This document shows, piece by piece, positions 54,461-63,327 of a DNA stretch of 64,000 nt. This stretch comes from an uncultured Paracoccus sp. Its GTDB lineage: Bacteria; Pseudomonadota; Alphaproteobacteria; Rhodobacterales; Rhodobacteraceae. Under the pieces are notes generated by a model, which had not been told where the DNA came from, searched no databases, and saw only the letters and a list, made by a program, of their open reading frames with translations. How positions within the stretch are numbered: the first letter of the stretch is position 1; the number at the start of each line of letters is the position of its first letter. The position numbers and the translations under genes are program-made. The DNA is taken from assembly GCF_947487305.1 (NCBI RefSeq), contig NZ_CANKWH010000014.1, forward strand, positions 1 through 64,000. Direction: 5' to 3'.

Positions 54461-57166
54461 TCACTCGGCCTTCTTCGCTGCCGCCTTCTTGGCCGGGGCC
54501 TTCTTCGCGGTGGTCTTCTTGGCGGCAGGCTTCTTCGCCGCCGCCTTCTTCTCGCCCGCCGGCTTGGCCGCAGCCTTGCGCGTCGTCTTATTCGGCGATT
54601 TCGCGGCCTTGGCGGCGATCAGTTCCAGCGCCTGCTCGACGCTGATCGATTCCGGCGTCACGTCGCGGGGCAGGGTGGCGTTGATCTTCTCCCATTTCAC
54701 ATAGGGACCGAAGCGACCGTTCATCACCTGAATGGCGCCGCCATCGGGGTGATCGCCCAGCTCGCGCAGCGGCGCGACCGCCGCGCCGCGACCGCGCGAT
54801 TGCTTGGCCGCCAGCACCTCGACCGCGCGGTTCATGCCGATGGTAAAGACCTCTTCGACATCGGACAGGTTGGCGTATTTCGGGCCGTGCTTCACATAGG
54901 GGCCATAACGACCGATGCCGGCCTCGATCAGCTCGCCATCATCGGGATGCGGCCCGACCGGGCGCGGCAGGTCCAGCAGCATCAGCGCCCGTTCCAGATC
55001 CAGACTGGCCGGGTCCCAGCCCTTGGGCAGCGAGGCGCGCGGCGGCTTCGGCATCTCTTCGGTCGCCTCGCCGCGCTGGACGTAAAGGCCGAAACGCCCG
55101 TTCTTCAGGCTGATCTCGTCGCCCTTGTCATCGCCAAGGATGCGGTCGCCCATCGCCTCGTCGCCATCGGGTGCCGACAGCGGACGGGTATAGCGGCAAT
55201 CGGGATAGCGGGTGCAGCCGATGAAGGCCCCGCCCGAGCGCGCGGTCTTGAGGTTCAGCCGGCCTTGATGGCACAGCGGGCATTCCCGCGGATCGCCGCC
55301 ATCGGCGCGCGGCGGATAGAGATGCGGCGCCAGCGCGTCGTCGATCGCCTCCAGCACCTCGGTGATGCGCAGCTCGCTGGTGCCTTCCAGCGCCTTGGTG
55401 AAATCCTTCCAGAAGCGCGCCAGCACCTCGCGCCACATCAGGTCGCCGGCACTGATCTCGTCCAGCTCGTTCTCCATGTCGGCGGTGAAGTCATAGCTGA
55501 CATAGCGCGGGAAGTATTTCACCAGGAAGGCAGTGACCAACCGGCCCTTGTCCTCGGGGAACAGGCGGTTCTTGTCCTTTCGGACATATTCGCGGTCCTG
55601 GATCGTGGTGACGATGCTGGCATAGGTCGAGGGCCGGCCGATGCCCAGCTCTTCCATGCGCTTGACCAGCGTCGCCTCGGTATAGCGGGGCGGCGGCTGG
55701 GTGAAATGCTGGCGCGCGGCGGTCGAGGCGCTCTCGCTGGCGATGGTGCCGGGGGCGGTCAGCTGACCTTTCGGCGCCTCGGGCAGGTCGCCGCCCTTGT
55801 CGCGCGCCTTGGCCAGTTCGGCGGTAAAAGCCTCGGCCACCTTGCGCGCGGCCTCGCCCTGATGAATGACCGGCAGGCGGGCGCTGTCCTCGCCCTCGTC
55901 ATCGTCGCGGCCTTGGTCATAGACGCGCAGGAAGCCGTCGAACAGCATCACCTGCCCGGTGGCGCGCAGACCCACCTGCTTGTCCTCGCTGCCGATCTCG
56001 ACGGTCGTCCGCTCCATCCGGGCGGCTTCCATCTGGCTGGCGATGGTGCGTTTCCAGATCAGGTCATACAGTTTCTTCTGGTCATCGGCGCCGACCTTCA
56101 GCTTGTCGGGCGACAGCATCATGTCGGTCGGGCGGATACATTCATGCGCTTCCTGCGCGTTCTTGGCCTTGTTCTTGTACATGCGCGGGCTGGACGGCAG
56201 GTATTTCTCGCCGAACTTCGCCTTGATCGCATCGCGCGCGGCCATCACCGCCTCGGGCGCCATGTCGATGCCATCTGTCCGCATATAGGTGATGTAACCC
56301 GCCTCATAGAGCCGCTGCGCCGCCGACATGCAGGCCTTGGCCCCCATGCCCATCTTGCGGCTGGCTTCCTGCTGCAGGGTCGAGGTCATGAAGGGCGGCC
56401 AGGGGTTGCGGCTGGCGGGCTTGGCGCTGACCTCGGTCACGAAAAGATCGCGGCTCGACACGGCGCTGACCGCCATGGCGGCATCCTTGGCGGTGGCCAG
56501 GTCGTAGCGGTCGAGCTTCTTGCCGGCGAGACTGGTCAGCGTGGCGTCATATTCATCGCCGCCCGGCGTGGCCAGGCGGGCATGGACCGACCAGTATTCC
56601 CGCGCCCGGAAAGCCTCGATCTCCATCTCGCGGTCGACGATCAGCCGCAGGCAGACCGATTGCACCCGGCCCGCCGACTTGGCGCCGGGCAGCTTGCGCC
56701 AGAGCACCGGCGACAGGTTGAAGCCGACCAGATAATCCAGCGCGCGGCGTGCCAGATAGGCATCGACCAGCGCCTGATCGATCTGGCGCGGATGCTGCAT
56801 CGCCTCGGTCACGGCGTTCTTGGTGATGGCGTTGAAGGTGACGCGATTGACCTCGCTGCCCTTCTTCAATGCCGGTTGCAGCGCCTCGAGCAGGTGCCAG
56901 CTGATCGCCTCGCCCTCGCGGTCGGGGTCGGTGGCGAGGATCAGGTTCTGGTCGTCCTTCAGCGCATCCTTGATCGCCTTCAGGTGCTTCTTGCTGTCGG
57001 AAGCGACCTCCCATTTCATGGCAAAATCAGCCTCGGGGTCGACGCTGCCATCCTTGGGCGGCAGGTCGCGGACATGGCCGAAACTGGCCAGCACGCGATA
57101 GTCGCCACCGAGATATTTCTCGATGGTCTTGGCCTTGGCCGGGGATTCGACGACGACAACGGGCAT
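54461..57166 (-). CDS. topA: DNA topoisomerase I
   Basis: Relaxes negative supercoils. The Toprim domain begins VVVVESPAKAKTIEKYLGGD and contains TDPDREGEAISWHL. The active-site Tyr is in GYITYMRTDGIDM. C-terminal zinc-ribbon repeats (CPLCHQGRLNLKTARSGGAF with GCTRYPDC) are followed by topoisomerase C-repeats (GRYGPYVKHG; NGRFGPYVKW). The last 35 residues are a Lys/Ala tail of KKPAAKK type, common in alphaproteobacteria and likely to bind DNA. Length 901. Its 5' end overlaps the extended reading frame of the VOC gene. Confidence 0.98.
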   Translation of the reverse strand: MPVVVVESPAKAKTIEKYLGGDYRVLASFGHVRDLPPKDGSVDPEADFAMKWEVASDSKKHLKAIKDALKDDQNLILATDPDREGEAISWHLLEALQPALKKGSEVNRVTFNAITKNAVTEAMQHPRQIDQALVDAYLARRALDYLVGFNLSPVLWRKLPGAKSAGRVQSVCLRLIVDREMEIEAFRAREYWSVHARLATPGGDEYDATLTSLAGKKLDRYDLATAKDAAMAVSAVSSRDLFVTEVSAKPASRNPWPPFMTSTLQQEASRKMGMGAKACMSAAQRLYEAGYITYMRTDGIDMAPEAVMAARDAIKAKFGEKYLPSSPRMYKNKAKNAQEAHECIRPTDMMLSPDKLKVGADDQKKLYDLIWKRTIASQMEAARMERTTVEIGSEDKQVGLRATGQVMLFDGFLRVYDQGRDDDEGEDSARLPVIHQGEAARKVAEAFTAELAKARDKGGDLPEAPKGQLTAPGTIASESASTAARQHFTQPPPRYTEATLVKRMEELGIGRPSTYASIVTTIQDREYVRKDKNRLFPEDKGRLVTAFLVKYFPRYVSYDFTADMENELDEISAGDLMWREVLARFWKDFTKALEGTSELRITEVLEAIDDALAPHLYPPRADGGDPRECPLCHQGRLNLKTARSGGAFIGCTRYPDCRYTRPLSAPDGDEAMGDRILGDDKGDEISLKNGRFGLYVQRGEATEEMPKPPRASLPKGWDPASLDLERALMLLDLPRPVGPHPDDGELIEAGIGRYGPYVKHGPKYANLSDVEEVFTIGMNRAVEVLAAKQSRGRGAAVAPLRELGDHPDGGAIQVMNGRFGPYVKWEKINATLPRDVTPESISVEQALELIAAKAAKSPNKTTRKAAAKPAGEKKAAAKKPAAKKTTAKKAPAKKAAAKKAE

Positions 57167-57623
57167 GGGCTACTCGCGGCTTTGCAATTGGGCCGGGAAC
57201 ATGGGCAGCCCGGCGGGCGGTGTCAACTGGCCCCGTCGCCGCGGTCGAAAGGCCCAGCTCGATCAGGTTGCCATCCGGGTCGCGCAGATAGATCGAGAGG
57301 ATCGGCCCGCTGGCCCCGGTCCGGGCGACCGGACCCTCCTCGATGGTGATGCGGGCAGCCTGCAGCGCCGCGAGGGTCTGATCGGGCCGGTTCGCCAACA
57401 GGAAGCAGAGGTCGGCCGAGCCGGGAAGGGGCGTATGGGCCTTGGGTTCGAATTCGTGCCCGGCGCGGTGCAGGTTGATCTTCTGGCTGCCGAACTGCAG
57501 GGCGGTGCGGCCCGCGCCGAAGGTGACGGCCCTCATGCCCAGGACACCGGAATAGAAGGCAATCGTGCGGTCGATGTCGCTTACTGTCAGCACCAGATGG
57601 TCCAGCCCGGTGATCTCGATCAT
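57027..57623 (-). CDS. VOC-family (glyoxalase/bleomycin-resistance fold) protein with run-on C-terminus
   Basis: The first 125 residues form one VOC module: ITGLDHLVLTVSDIDRTIAF, the metal-type His, GRTALQFGSQKINLHRAGHE, and SIYLRDPDGNLIELG with Glu. After LIELG the frame continues for 70 Arg/Pro-rich residues into topA (140-bp overlap), which is not a VOC feature. One inserted C near 57250 would instead give PFDRGDGAS and a stop at 57223, the normal length. So a frameshift, real or a sequencing error in the ggccc run, is likely. Function unassigned. Confidence 0.7.
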   Translation of the reverse strand: MIEITGLDHLVLTVSDIDRTIAFYSGVLGMRAVTFGAGRTALQFGSQKINLHRAGHEFEPKAHTPLPGSADLCFLLANRPDQTLAALQAARITIEEGPVARTGASGPILSIYLRDPDGNLIELGLSTAATGPVDTARRAAHVPGPIAKPRVAHARCRRRIPGQGQDHREISRWRLSRAGQFRPCPRPAAQGWQRRPRG

Positions 57624-57711
57624 CTTGCCCGCCCTCGCCGTTTCGCCCGTGACGCCGCAGGCAAACACGAAGCGCGCCGGGGCAACAAGGGGAGGGCCTC
57701 AGCGGGAAGGA

Positions 57712-58872
57712 CTAGTTGCGTGCCAGCCGACCACCGGCCAGCCGTGTCAGCATCCCCTGCAGTTCCAGCGATAGGATGGCGCTGTTGGCAACCGAGGCCG
57801 GCACCCCAAGCCGCCGGATCAGGTCGTCCTCGTCGCTCGGGCTGGGCGAGAGCCAGTTCATGATCCGCGCCTCCAGGCCGGCGGGACCGCCCGAATCACA
57901 GGCGCGGTTCGGCAGGGCCGGGCGCGGCGTGACGGGTTTGGCATCCTGCGGCGCGGGCCGGGCCCTGCGCTCGGCCTCGCTTCCGAAACTCACGGCGATC
58001 ACATCCGCCGCGCAGCGCACCAGCGCCGCGCCGTCGCGGATCAGCGCATTGCAGCCGGCGGCGCGGGCATCCATCGGGTGGCCGGGCACCGCCATCACCT
58101 CGCGCCCCTGATCGAGGGCATTCTTCGCGGTGATCAGGCTGCCCGAACGATGCGCCGCCTCGATCACCACCACGGCGCGCGAAAGGCCCGAGATGATGCG
58201 GTTGCGGGCCGGGAAGTGCCGGGCGGCGGGTTCGACACCCGGCGCCTGTTCCGAGACCAGCGCGCCCTTTTCGGCGATCTGGGCGGCCAGAATGGCATTC
58301 TCGGCCGGATAGATCTGGTCGATCCCGCCCGCCATCACCGCCACCGTGCCGGTGGGCAGCGCGGCGTTGTGGGCGGCGGTGTCGATGCCGCGTGCCAAAC
58401 CGGCGATGACGCAGTGCCCGGCCTCGCCCAGCCCCGCCGCCATGCCCCGCGCCATGCGAAGGCCAAGCGAGGAGGCATTGCGCGCGCCGATCACGGCAAA
58501 GGGGTCGCCCTGCAGCCAGCGCAGCTCGCCCCGGACCCAGAGGACCGGCGGCGCGTCCCCGATCTGGCGCAGGGCAGGGGGGTAGTCGAGATGGTCGCAG
58601 CGCAACAGCCGCGCGCCGAGCCGGCGACCGGCGCGCAATTCGGCCTCGGCAGCCTCGGTCGGGCAGGGGGTGTAATCCTCCAGTCCGGCCGCGCGCGCGA
58701 TCTCGGGCAGGGCGGCCAGCGCAGCCGTGGCGCTGCCATGTTCGGCGATCAGCCGGTGAAAGGTCGCCGGCCCCACGCGGCGAGAGCGGATGAGGCGAAG
58801 GAAGCTGAGATCGTCGTCCTTCGCGGTGGGTGGGGTGTTGGGGGTGTCGAAAGAAAACGGTCCAGTCGTCAT
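57712..58872 (-). CDS. dprA: DNA-processing protein DprA
   Basis: Loads RecA on incoming single-stranded DNA in natural transformation. The Rossmann-like core has PFAVIGARNASSLGLRMARG, GLARGIDTAAHNAAL, GTVAVMAGGIDQIYPAENA, and the RHFPARNRIISGLSRAVVVI / SGSLITAKNALDQGREVMAV signature. A SAM-like N-domain (about residues 20-85) and a winged-helix C-domain (DEDDLIRRLGVPASVANSAI) flank it. 386 residues. A CtrA-like box lies 45-60 bp upstream, fitting the CtrA control of recipient competence reported in Rhodobacter. Confidence 0.95.
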   Translation of the reverse strand: MTTGPFSFDTPNTPPTAKDDDLSFLRLIRSRRVGPATFHRLIAEHGSATAALAALPEIARAAGLEDYTPCPTEAAEAELRAGRRLGARLLRCDHLDYPPALRQIGDAPPVLWVRGELRWLQGDPFAVIGARNASSLGLRMARGMAAGLGEAGHCVIAGLARGIDTAAHNAALPTGTVAVMAGGIDQIYPAENAILAAQIAEKGALVSEQAPGVEPAARHFPARNRIISGLSRAVVVIEAAHRSGSLITAKNALDQGREVMAVPGHPMDARAAGCNALIRDGAALVRCAADVIAVSFGSEAERRARPAPQDAKPVTPRPALPNRACDSGGPAGLEARIMNWLSPSPSDEDDLIRRLGVPASVANSAILSLELQGMLTRLAGGRLARN

Positions 58873-58916
58873 TGCCGCCCTCGCCTCATCCTGAGGTCAG
58901 GTCTAGCGGCGAAAGG

Positions 58917-58932
58917 TTAATAAGTGGTTAGC
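58917..58932 (-). promoter_or_regulatory. CtrA-like box upstream of dprA
   Basis: TTAA-taagtgg-TTAGC on the plus strand differs from TTAA-N7-TTAAC at one conserved base. It lies between tldD and dprA, about 45-60 bp before the dprA start codon, in the only intergenic space available for a promoter. Confidence 0.45.
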
Positions 58933-58957
58933 GACTGGCAGGTTTTCCCGTAGGCGC

Positions 58958-60382
58958 TCAGGCCGCCGAGCCGCCCACCGTCAGCCCGCCGATCATCAAT
59001 GTCGGCTGGCCCACGCCGACCGGCACCCACTGCCCCTGCTTGCCGCAATTGCCCATGCCGGGGTCCAGCGCCATGTCATTGCCGATGGCCCGCACCTGCT
59101 GCAGCGCCGTGGCCCCGTCGCCGATCAGCGTGGCGCCGCGAATCGGGTCGCCGACCACGCCGTTCTTCACCCGATAGGCTTCGGTGCAGGAAAAGACGAA
59201 CTTGCCATTGGTGATGTCGACCTGCCCGCCGCCGAAGCCCACGGCATAGATGCCGTCCTTCAGATCGGCCAGGATCGCCGCCGGGTCGGCATTGCCGCCG
59301 GGCATGTAGGTGTTGGTCATCCGCGGCATCGGCGCATGGGCAAAGCTTTCGCGCCGGCCATTGCCGGTCGGCGCGACACCCATCAGCCGCGCGTTCTGGC
59401 GGTCCTGCATGTAGCCGACCAGAATCCCGTCCTCGATCAGCACGTTGCGGGCGGGCGCCGTGCCCTCGTCATCGACGCTGAGGCTGCCGCGGCGGTCGGG
59501 GATGGTGCCGTCATCGACGACGGTGACGCCCGGCGCGGCAACGCGCTGGCCCATCAGCCCGGCGAAGGCGGAATGACCCTTGCGGTTGAAATCGCCCTCG
59601 AGCCCGTGGCCCACGGCCTCGTGCAACAGGATCCCGGGCCAGCCGGGAGCCAGCACCACATCCATCACCCCGGCGGGGGCGGGGACCGAGCGCAGGTTCA
59701 CCAGCGCGATGCGCAACGCCTCGTCCACGAGCCTGCGCCAATGGGCTGGATCGACCAGCCCGCCGATGCCGATGCGCCCGCCACCGCCGGCACTGCCGGA
59801 TTCGCGGCGGTCGTTGTTTTCGACGATGACCGAGACATTCAGTCGCGCCATGGGACGGATATCCGTGACCAGCCCGCCCTCGGGCCGCAGGATCGCCACT
59901 TCCTGCAGCGAGGTGGCGATCGAGGCGCTGACCTGCACCACGCGAGGATCGGCGGCGCGGGCATAGGCGTCGATCTCGCGCAGGGTCTCGATGCGCACCG
60001 CGATGGAGATGTCGCCGGCCGGATCGATGGCCGCGTAAAGGTCGGGGCCGCGCGGGCCGGGCGCGTCGGCGGCCACGCCGCCGCCCTGACCCACCGCCAG
60101 CCGGGCGGTTTCGGCAGCGCGTTTCAGCGAAGCCTCGCTTATCTCGGTCGAATGGGCGTAACCCGTCACTTCGCCCCGGACGGCGCGCAGGCCAAATCCC
60201 TGCTGGGCGGTATAGCCCGAATTCCTGAGTCGGCCGTCATCAAAGACCAGCGTCTCGGCGGTCGAGCGTTCCAGGAACAGTTCTCCGTCATCGGCGCCGG
60301 CCACGGCATCCTGCAACACCCGCTGCGCCGCCGCGCGGTCAATCTGTTCCTCGAACGGGGCAAAGGGCTTTCGGCTCATCAA
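58958..60382 (-). CDS. tldD: Metalloprotease TldD
   Basis: Works with TldE/PmbA to degrade unfolded or modified peptides. The metal motif HEAVGHGLEGDF (HExxxH) is near residue 254. The C-terminal NCGKQGQWVPVGVGQPTLMI and GGLTVGG are typical. 474 residues. It is upstream of dprA on the same strand (85 bp) and divergent from ctaC over 167 bp. No pmbA/tldE gene lies in the window. Confidence 0.95.
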   Translation of the reverse strand: MMSRKPFAPFEEQIDRAAAQRVLQDAVAGADDGELFLERSTAETLVFDDGRLRNSGYTAQQGFGLRAVRGEVTGYAHSTEISEASLKRAAETARLAVGQGGGVAADAPGPRGPDLYAAIDPAGDISIAVRIETLREIDAYARAADPRVVQVSASIATSLQEVAILRPEGGLVTDIRPMARLNVSVIVENNDRRESGSAGGGGRIGIGGLVDPAHWRRLVDEALRIALVNLRSVPAPAGVMDVVLAPGWPGILLHEAVGHGLEGDFNRKGHSAFAGLMGQRVAAPGVTVVDDGTIPDRRGSLSVDDEGTAPARNVLIEDGILVGYMQDRQNARLMGVAPTGNGRRESFAHAPMPRMTNTYMPGGNADPAAILADLKDGIYAVGFGGGQVDITNGKFVFSCTEAYRVKNGVVGDPIRGATLIGDGATALQQVRAIGNDMALDPGMGNCGKQGQWVPVGVGQPTLMIGGLTVGGSAA

Positions 60383-60549
60383 AACGGTCCTTTCCGTCAG
60401 GAAAATTCACCCATTAGACATTCCTACGTCTTGCCGGATGGGCTGAGATATGGTCATAGAACGGTCACTGAACAAGGAAAAGGGGCGGCTCGAGCGGCCT
60501 CTGACCCATGCGTGTCCGGAAGGCCGCGCCAAGGTAACGGGATGGGACG

Positions 60550-61563
60550 ATGGCAAAAGCGATGATTCGCCGTGCAACCGCGGCAGTAACGGGGTTCGCG
60601 GCGAGTGGGATGGCCGCCACGGCCGCCTTTGCGCAGGACAATCTGGGCGATCTGCCGGTGATCGGCAAACCGCATGCACGCGGCATCAGCTTTCAGGAGC
60701 CGGTGACAGAGCTTGCGCATCAGCAGCAATGGCTGGACCATTTCGTGCTGATCATCATTGCTGCCGTGACGATCTTCGTCTGCGCGCTGCTGCTGATTGT
60801 GATCCTGCGCTATAACAGCCGCGCCAACCCGGTTCCGGCGAAGTTCACCCATAACACTCCGATCGAGATCGCCTGGACCATCGTGCCGGTGCTGATCCTG
60901 ATCGCCATCGGGGTCTTCTCGCTGCCGCGCCTGTTCTATTCGCAGGAAATGCCGGCGAATCCCGATCTGGTCATCAAGGCGATCGGCAACCAGTGGTACT
61001 GGTCATATGAATACCCGGATAACGGCCTCAGCTTCGACGGCATCATGCTGGCGAAAGAGGAACTGGCCGATTACGGCTATGCCGAAGACGAATACCTGCT
61101 GGCCACCGATACCTCGGTTGTCGTGCCGGTGGGCAAGGACGTGCTGGTGCAAGTCACTGCGAATGACGTGATCCACGCCTGGACCGTTCCGGCCTTCGCC
61201 GTAAAGCAGGACGCCGTTCCGGGCCGCATCGCCCAGCTTTGGTTCAATGTCGAGAAAGAGGGCGTCTACTTCGGCCAGTGCAGCGAGCTGTGCGGCATCA
61301 ACCACGCCTATATGCCGATTGTCGTGAAAGCCGTCAGCCAGGAGAAGTTCGACGCCTGGGTGGTCGAGCAGGGCGGCACCCTGGGTGAGGAAGAAGCCGT
61401 GGCCGAGGCCGAGGTTCCGGCTGGCGCCGCTGCTGCTGCCGAGGCTCCCGCTGCTGCCGAACCGGCTGCTGAAGAGGCTGCTACCGCCGAAGAGCCGGCC
61501 GCTGCCGAGCCCGCCGCCGAAGAACCCGCTGCCGAGGGCGAAGCTGCCCCGGCCAGCAACTGA
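60550..61563 (+). CDS. ctaC: Cytochrome c oxidase subunit II (aa3 type)
   Basis: Carries CuA and accepts electrons from cytochrome c. Signal peptide (about residues 1-28, AFA|QD), two membrane helices ([39 protein letters not shown]), the aromatic [12 protein letters not shown], and the CuA ligands His in VIHAWTVP and [12 protein letters not shown]. The C-terminus is extended by about 50 Ala/Glu/Pro residues after VEQGG, comparable to the processed tail of Paracoccus subunit II. The ATG at 60550 has ggga upstream. First gene of the cta operon. Confidence 0.97.
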   Translation: MAKAMIRRATAAVTGFAASGMAATAAFAQDNLGDLPVIGKPHARGISFQEPVTELAHQQQWLDHFVLIIIAAVTIFVCALLLIVILRYNSRANPVPAKFTHNTPIEIAWTIVPVLILIAIGVFSLPRLFYSQEMPANPDLVIKAIGNQWYWSYEYPDNGLSFDGIMLAKEELADYGYAEDEYLLATDTSVVVPVGKDVLVQVTANDVIHAWTVPAFAVKQDAVPGRIAQLWFNVEKEGVYFGQCSELCGINHAYMPIVVKAVSQEKFDAWVVEQGGTLGEEEAVAEAEVPAGAAAAAEAPAAAEPAAEEAATAEEPAAAEPAAEEPAAEGEAAPASN

Positions 61564-61571
61564 TCGGGCCG

Positions 61572-62489
61572 ATGGCGGATATTCACGCATATGACGCTGC
61601 CCCCGAGGCCGAGTTTGGCGACTATGTCGCGCTCCTGAAGCCCCGGGTCATGTCGCTGGTGGTGTTCACGGCCTTCGTCGGGCTGTGGATCGCGCCGATC
61701 GATTTGCATCCCTTCGTCGCCTTCTGCGCGGTGCTGTTCATCGCGCTGGGGGGCGGTGCCTCGGGCGCGCTGAACATGTGGTATGACGCCGATATCGATG
61801 CGGTGATGCGCCGGACGCAAAGCCGGCCGATACCTTCGGGCCGGGTCGCCCCGGGCGAGGCGCTGGCGGTCGGTCTGGCGCTGTCGGGCATCGCCGTGAT
61901 GATGCTGGGGCTGGTGGCCAACTGGTTTGCCGCCGCGTTTCTGGCCTTCACCATCTTCTTCTATGCCGTGGTCTATACCGTCTGGCTGAAACGCTCGACG
62001 CCGCAGAACATCGTCATTGGGGGGGCCGCAGGGGCCTTCCCGCCGATGATCGGGTGGGCCTGCGCCACCGGCGGGATCAGCATCGAATCGCTGCTGATGT
62101 TCGCTCTGATCTTCTTCTGGACCCCGCCGCATTTCTGGGCGCTGGCGCTGTTCATGAAGGAAGACTACCACAAGGCCGGCGTGCCGATGTTGACCGTCAC
62201 CCATGGCCGCCCGGCGACCCGGCGCCACATCTTCGCCTATACGCTGGTGCTGGCACCCTTCGCCCTCTGGCTGGGGCTGACCTCGGTCGGCGGTCCGGTC
62301 TATCTGGCGGTTGCGGTGGTGCTGAATGCGCTGTTCATCCTTGGCGGCTGGCGCATCTTGCGTCGCGACGAGGCAGCGGCAGAGGCCGACCACTATGCGG
62401 TCGAGAAGCGCTTCTTCAAACTGTCGCTGATCTATCTGTTCCTGCATTTCCTCGCGCTTCTGGTGCAGCACGGCATGGGAGCATGGTGA
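61572..62489 (+). CDS. ctaB: Heme O synthase (protoheme IX farnesyltransferase)
   Basis: Attaches a farnesyl group to protoheme, the first step to heme A. UbiA-type prenyltransferase with about eight or nine membrane helices. Asp-rich motif [20 protein letters not shown] near residue 72 and [20 protein letters not shown] are diagnostic. Length 305. It lies 8 bp after ctaC, and its stop overlaps the next ATG (TGATG). Confidence 0.97.
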   Translation: MADIHAYDAAPEAEFGDYVALLKPRVMSLVVFTAFVGLWIAPIDLHPFVAFCAVLFIALGGGASGALNMWYDADIDAVMRRTQSRPIPSGRVAPGEALAVGLALSGIAVMMLGLVANWFAAAFLAFTIFFYAVVYTVWLKRSTPQNIVIGGAAGAFPPMIGWACATGGISIESLLMFALIFFWTPPHFWALALFMKEDYHKAGVPMLTVTHGRPATRRHIFAYTLVLAPFALWLGLTSVGGPVYLAVAVVLNALFILGGWRILRRDEAAAEADHYAVEKRFFKLSLIYLFLHFLALLVQHGMGAW

Positions 62490-62740
62490 TGGGCCTTGCC
62501 AACGAACACGAGATCTTCCGCCGCCGCCGCTCGCGCAATGTCGGGCTGGCGCTGGTTCTGGTGGCGTTTGTCGCGCTGGTCTTTGGCCTGACGGTCGTTA
62601 AGGTCCAGCAGGGCGACATGATGGAAGGCTTCGACCACCAGCCGCGCGTTTCGGAGCTGCCGCGTGATCCCGCTCCTGCCGCCGAACCGGCTGCCGAGGT
62701 GCCGACTGCGGCGCCGACCACGACGGAGGCCAGCCAATGA
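62489..62740 (+). CDS. Small single-helix protein of the cta operon (CoxF-like)
   Basis: An 83-residue protein: basic N-terminus ([11 protein letters not shown]), one membrane helix ([20 protein letters not shown]), then [14 protein letters not shown] and an Ala/Pro/Glu/Thr-rich tail. Position and layout match the small cox-operon protein between ctaB and ctaG in Rhodobacteraceae. Role in assembly is presumed from context. The ATG at 62489 (ggga 9 nt upstream) is preferred to 62483. It overlaps ctaG by 4 bp. Confidence 0.8.
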   Translation: MGLANEHEIFRRRRSRNVGLALVLVAFVALVFGLTVVKVQQGDMMEGFDHQPRVSELPRDPAPAAEPAAEVPTAAPTTTEASQ

Positions 62741-63300
62741 GCCCGGAAAAGCGCACGGTGAGCTGGCTTCTGGGCGTCGTCGTCCTGATGGGCGCGCTGT
62801 CTTGGGCGGCGGTGCCCTTCTATAACTGGTTCTGCAAAGTGACCGGCTATGGAGGCACCACGCAGGTCGCCGAACAGCCCTCGGATTACGAGATCGACGA
62901 GGTGGTTCGGGTCCGCTTTGACGCCAATGTCGACAAGAACCTCGACTGGACCTTCAAGCCGATGCAGAACCGCATGGACCTGAAGATCGGCGAGAACGCC
63001 CTGGCCTTCTATGAGGCGGTGAACATCTCGGACGAGCCGATCACCGGCACGGCCAGCTTCAATGTCGCGCCGGAAGTGGCGGGCTATTACTTCATCAAGG
63101 TGGAATGCTTCTGCTTCACCGAACAAACGCTGCAGCCGGGCGAACGCATCGAGATGCCAGTCAGCTTCTATGTCGACCCGGAGCTGGTGAACGACCGCGA
63201 CGCAAAATGGGTGCGGGACATCACCCTGTCCTATACCTTCCACAGAACAGAACCCAAGCAGGCCGCGCTGGACGAAGGTCCGGCCAAGGCTGTCAATTGA
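62737..63300 (+). CDS. ctaG: Cytochrome c oxidase assembly protein CtaG/Cox11
   Basis: Delivers copper to CuB of subunit I. One N-terminal helix ([20 protein letters not shown]), then the immunoglobulin-like domain with [36 protein letters not shown] containing the CFCF copper site, and the C-terminal DITLSYTFH. 187 residues. It overlaps the CoxF-like gene by 4 bp. Confidence 0.97.
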   Translation: MSPEKRTVSWLLGVVVLMGALSWAAVPFYNWFCKVTGYGGTTQVAEQPSDYEIDEVVRVRFDANVDKNLDWTFKPMQNRMDLKIGENALAFYEAVNISDEPITGTASFNVAPEVAGYYFIKVECFCFTEQTLQPGERIEMPVSFYVDPELVNDRDAKWVRDITLSYTFHRTEPKQAALDEGPAKAVN

Positions 63301-63327
63301 CGAAAACGAGGAACGACGGGGCTCATC

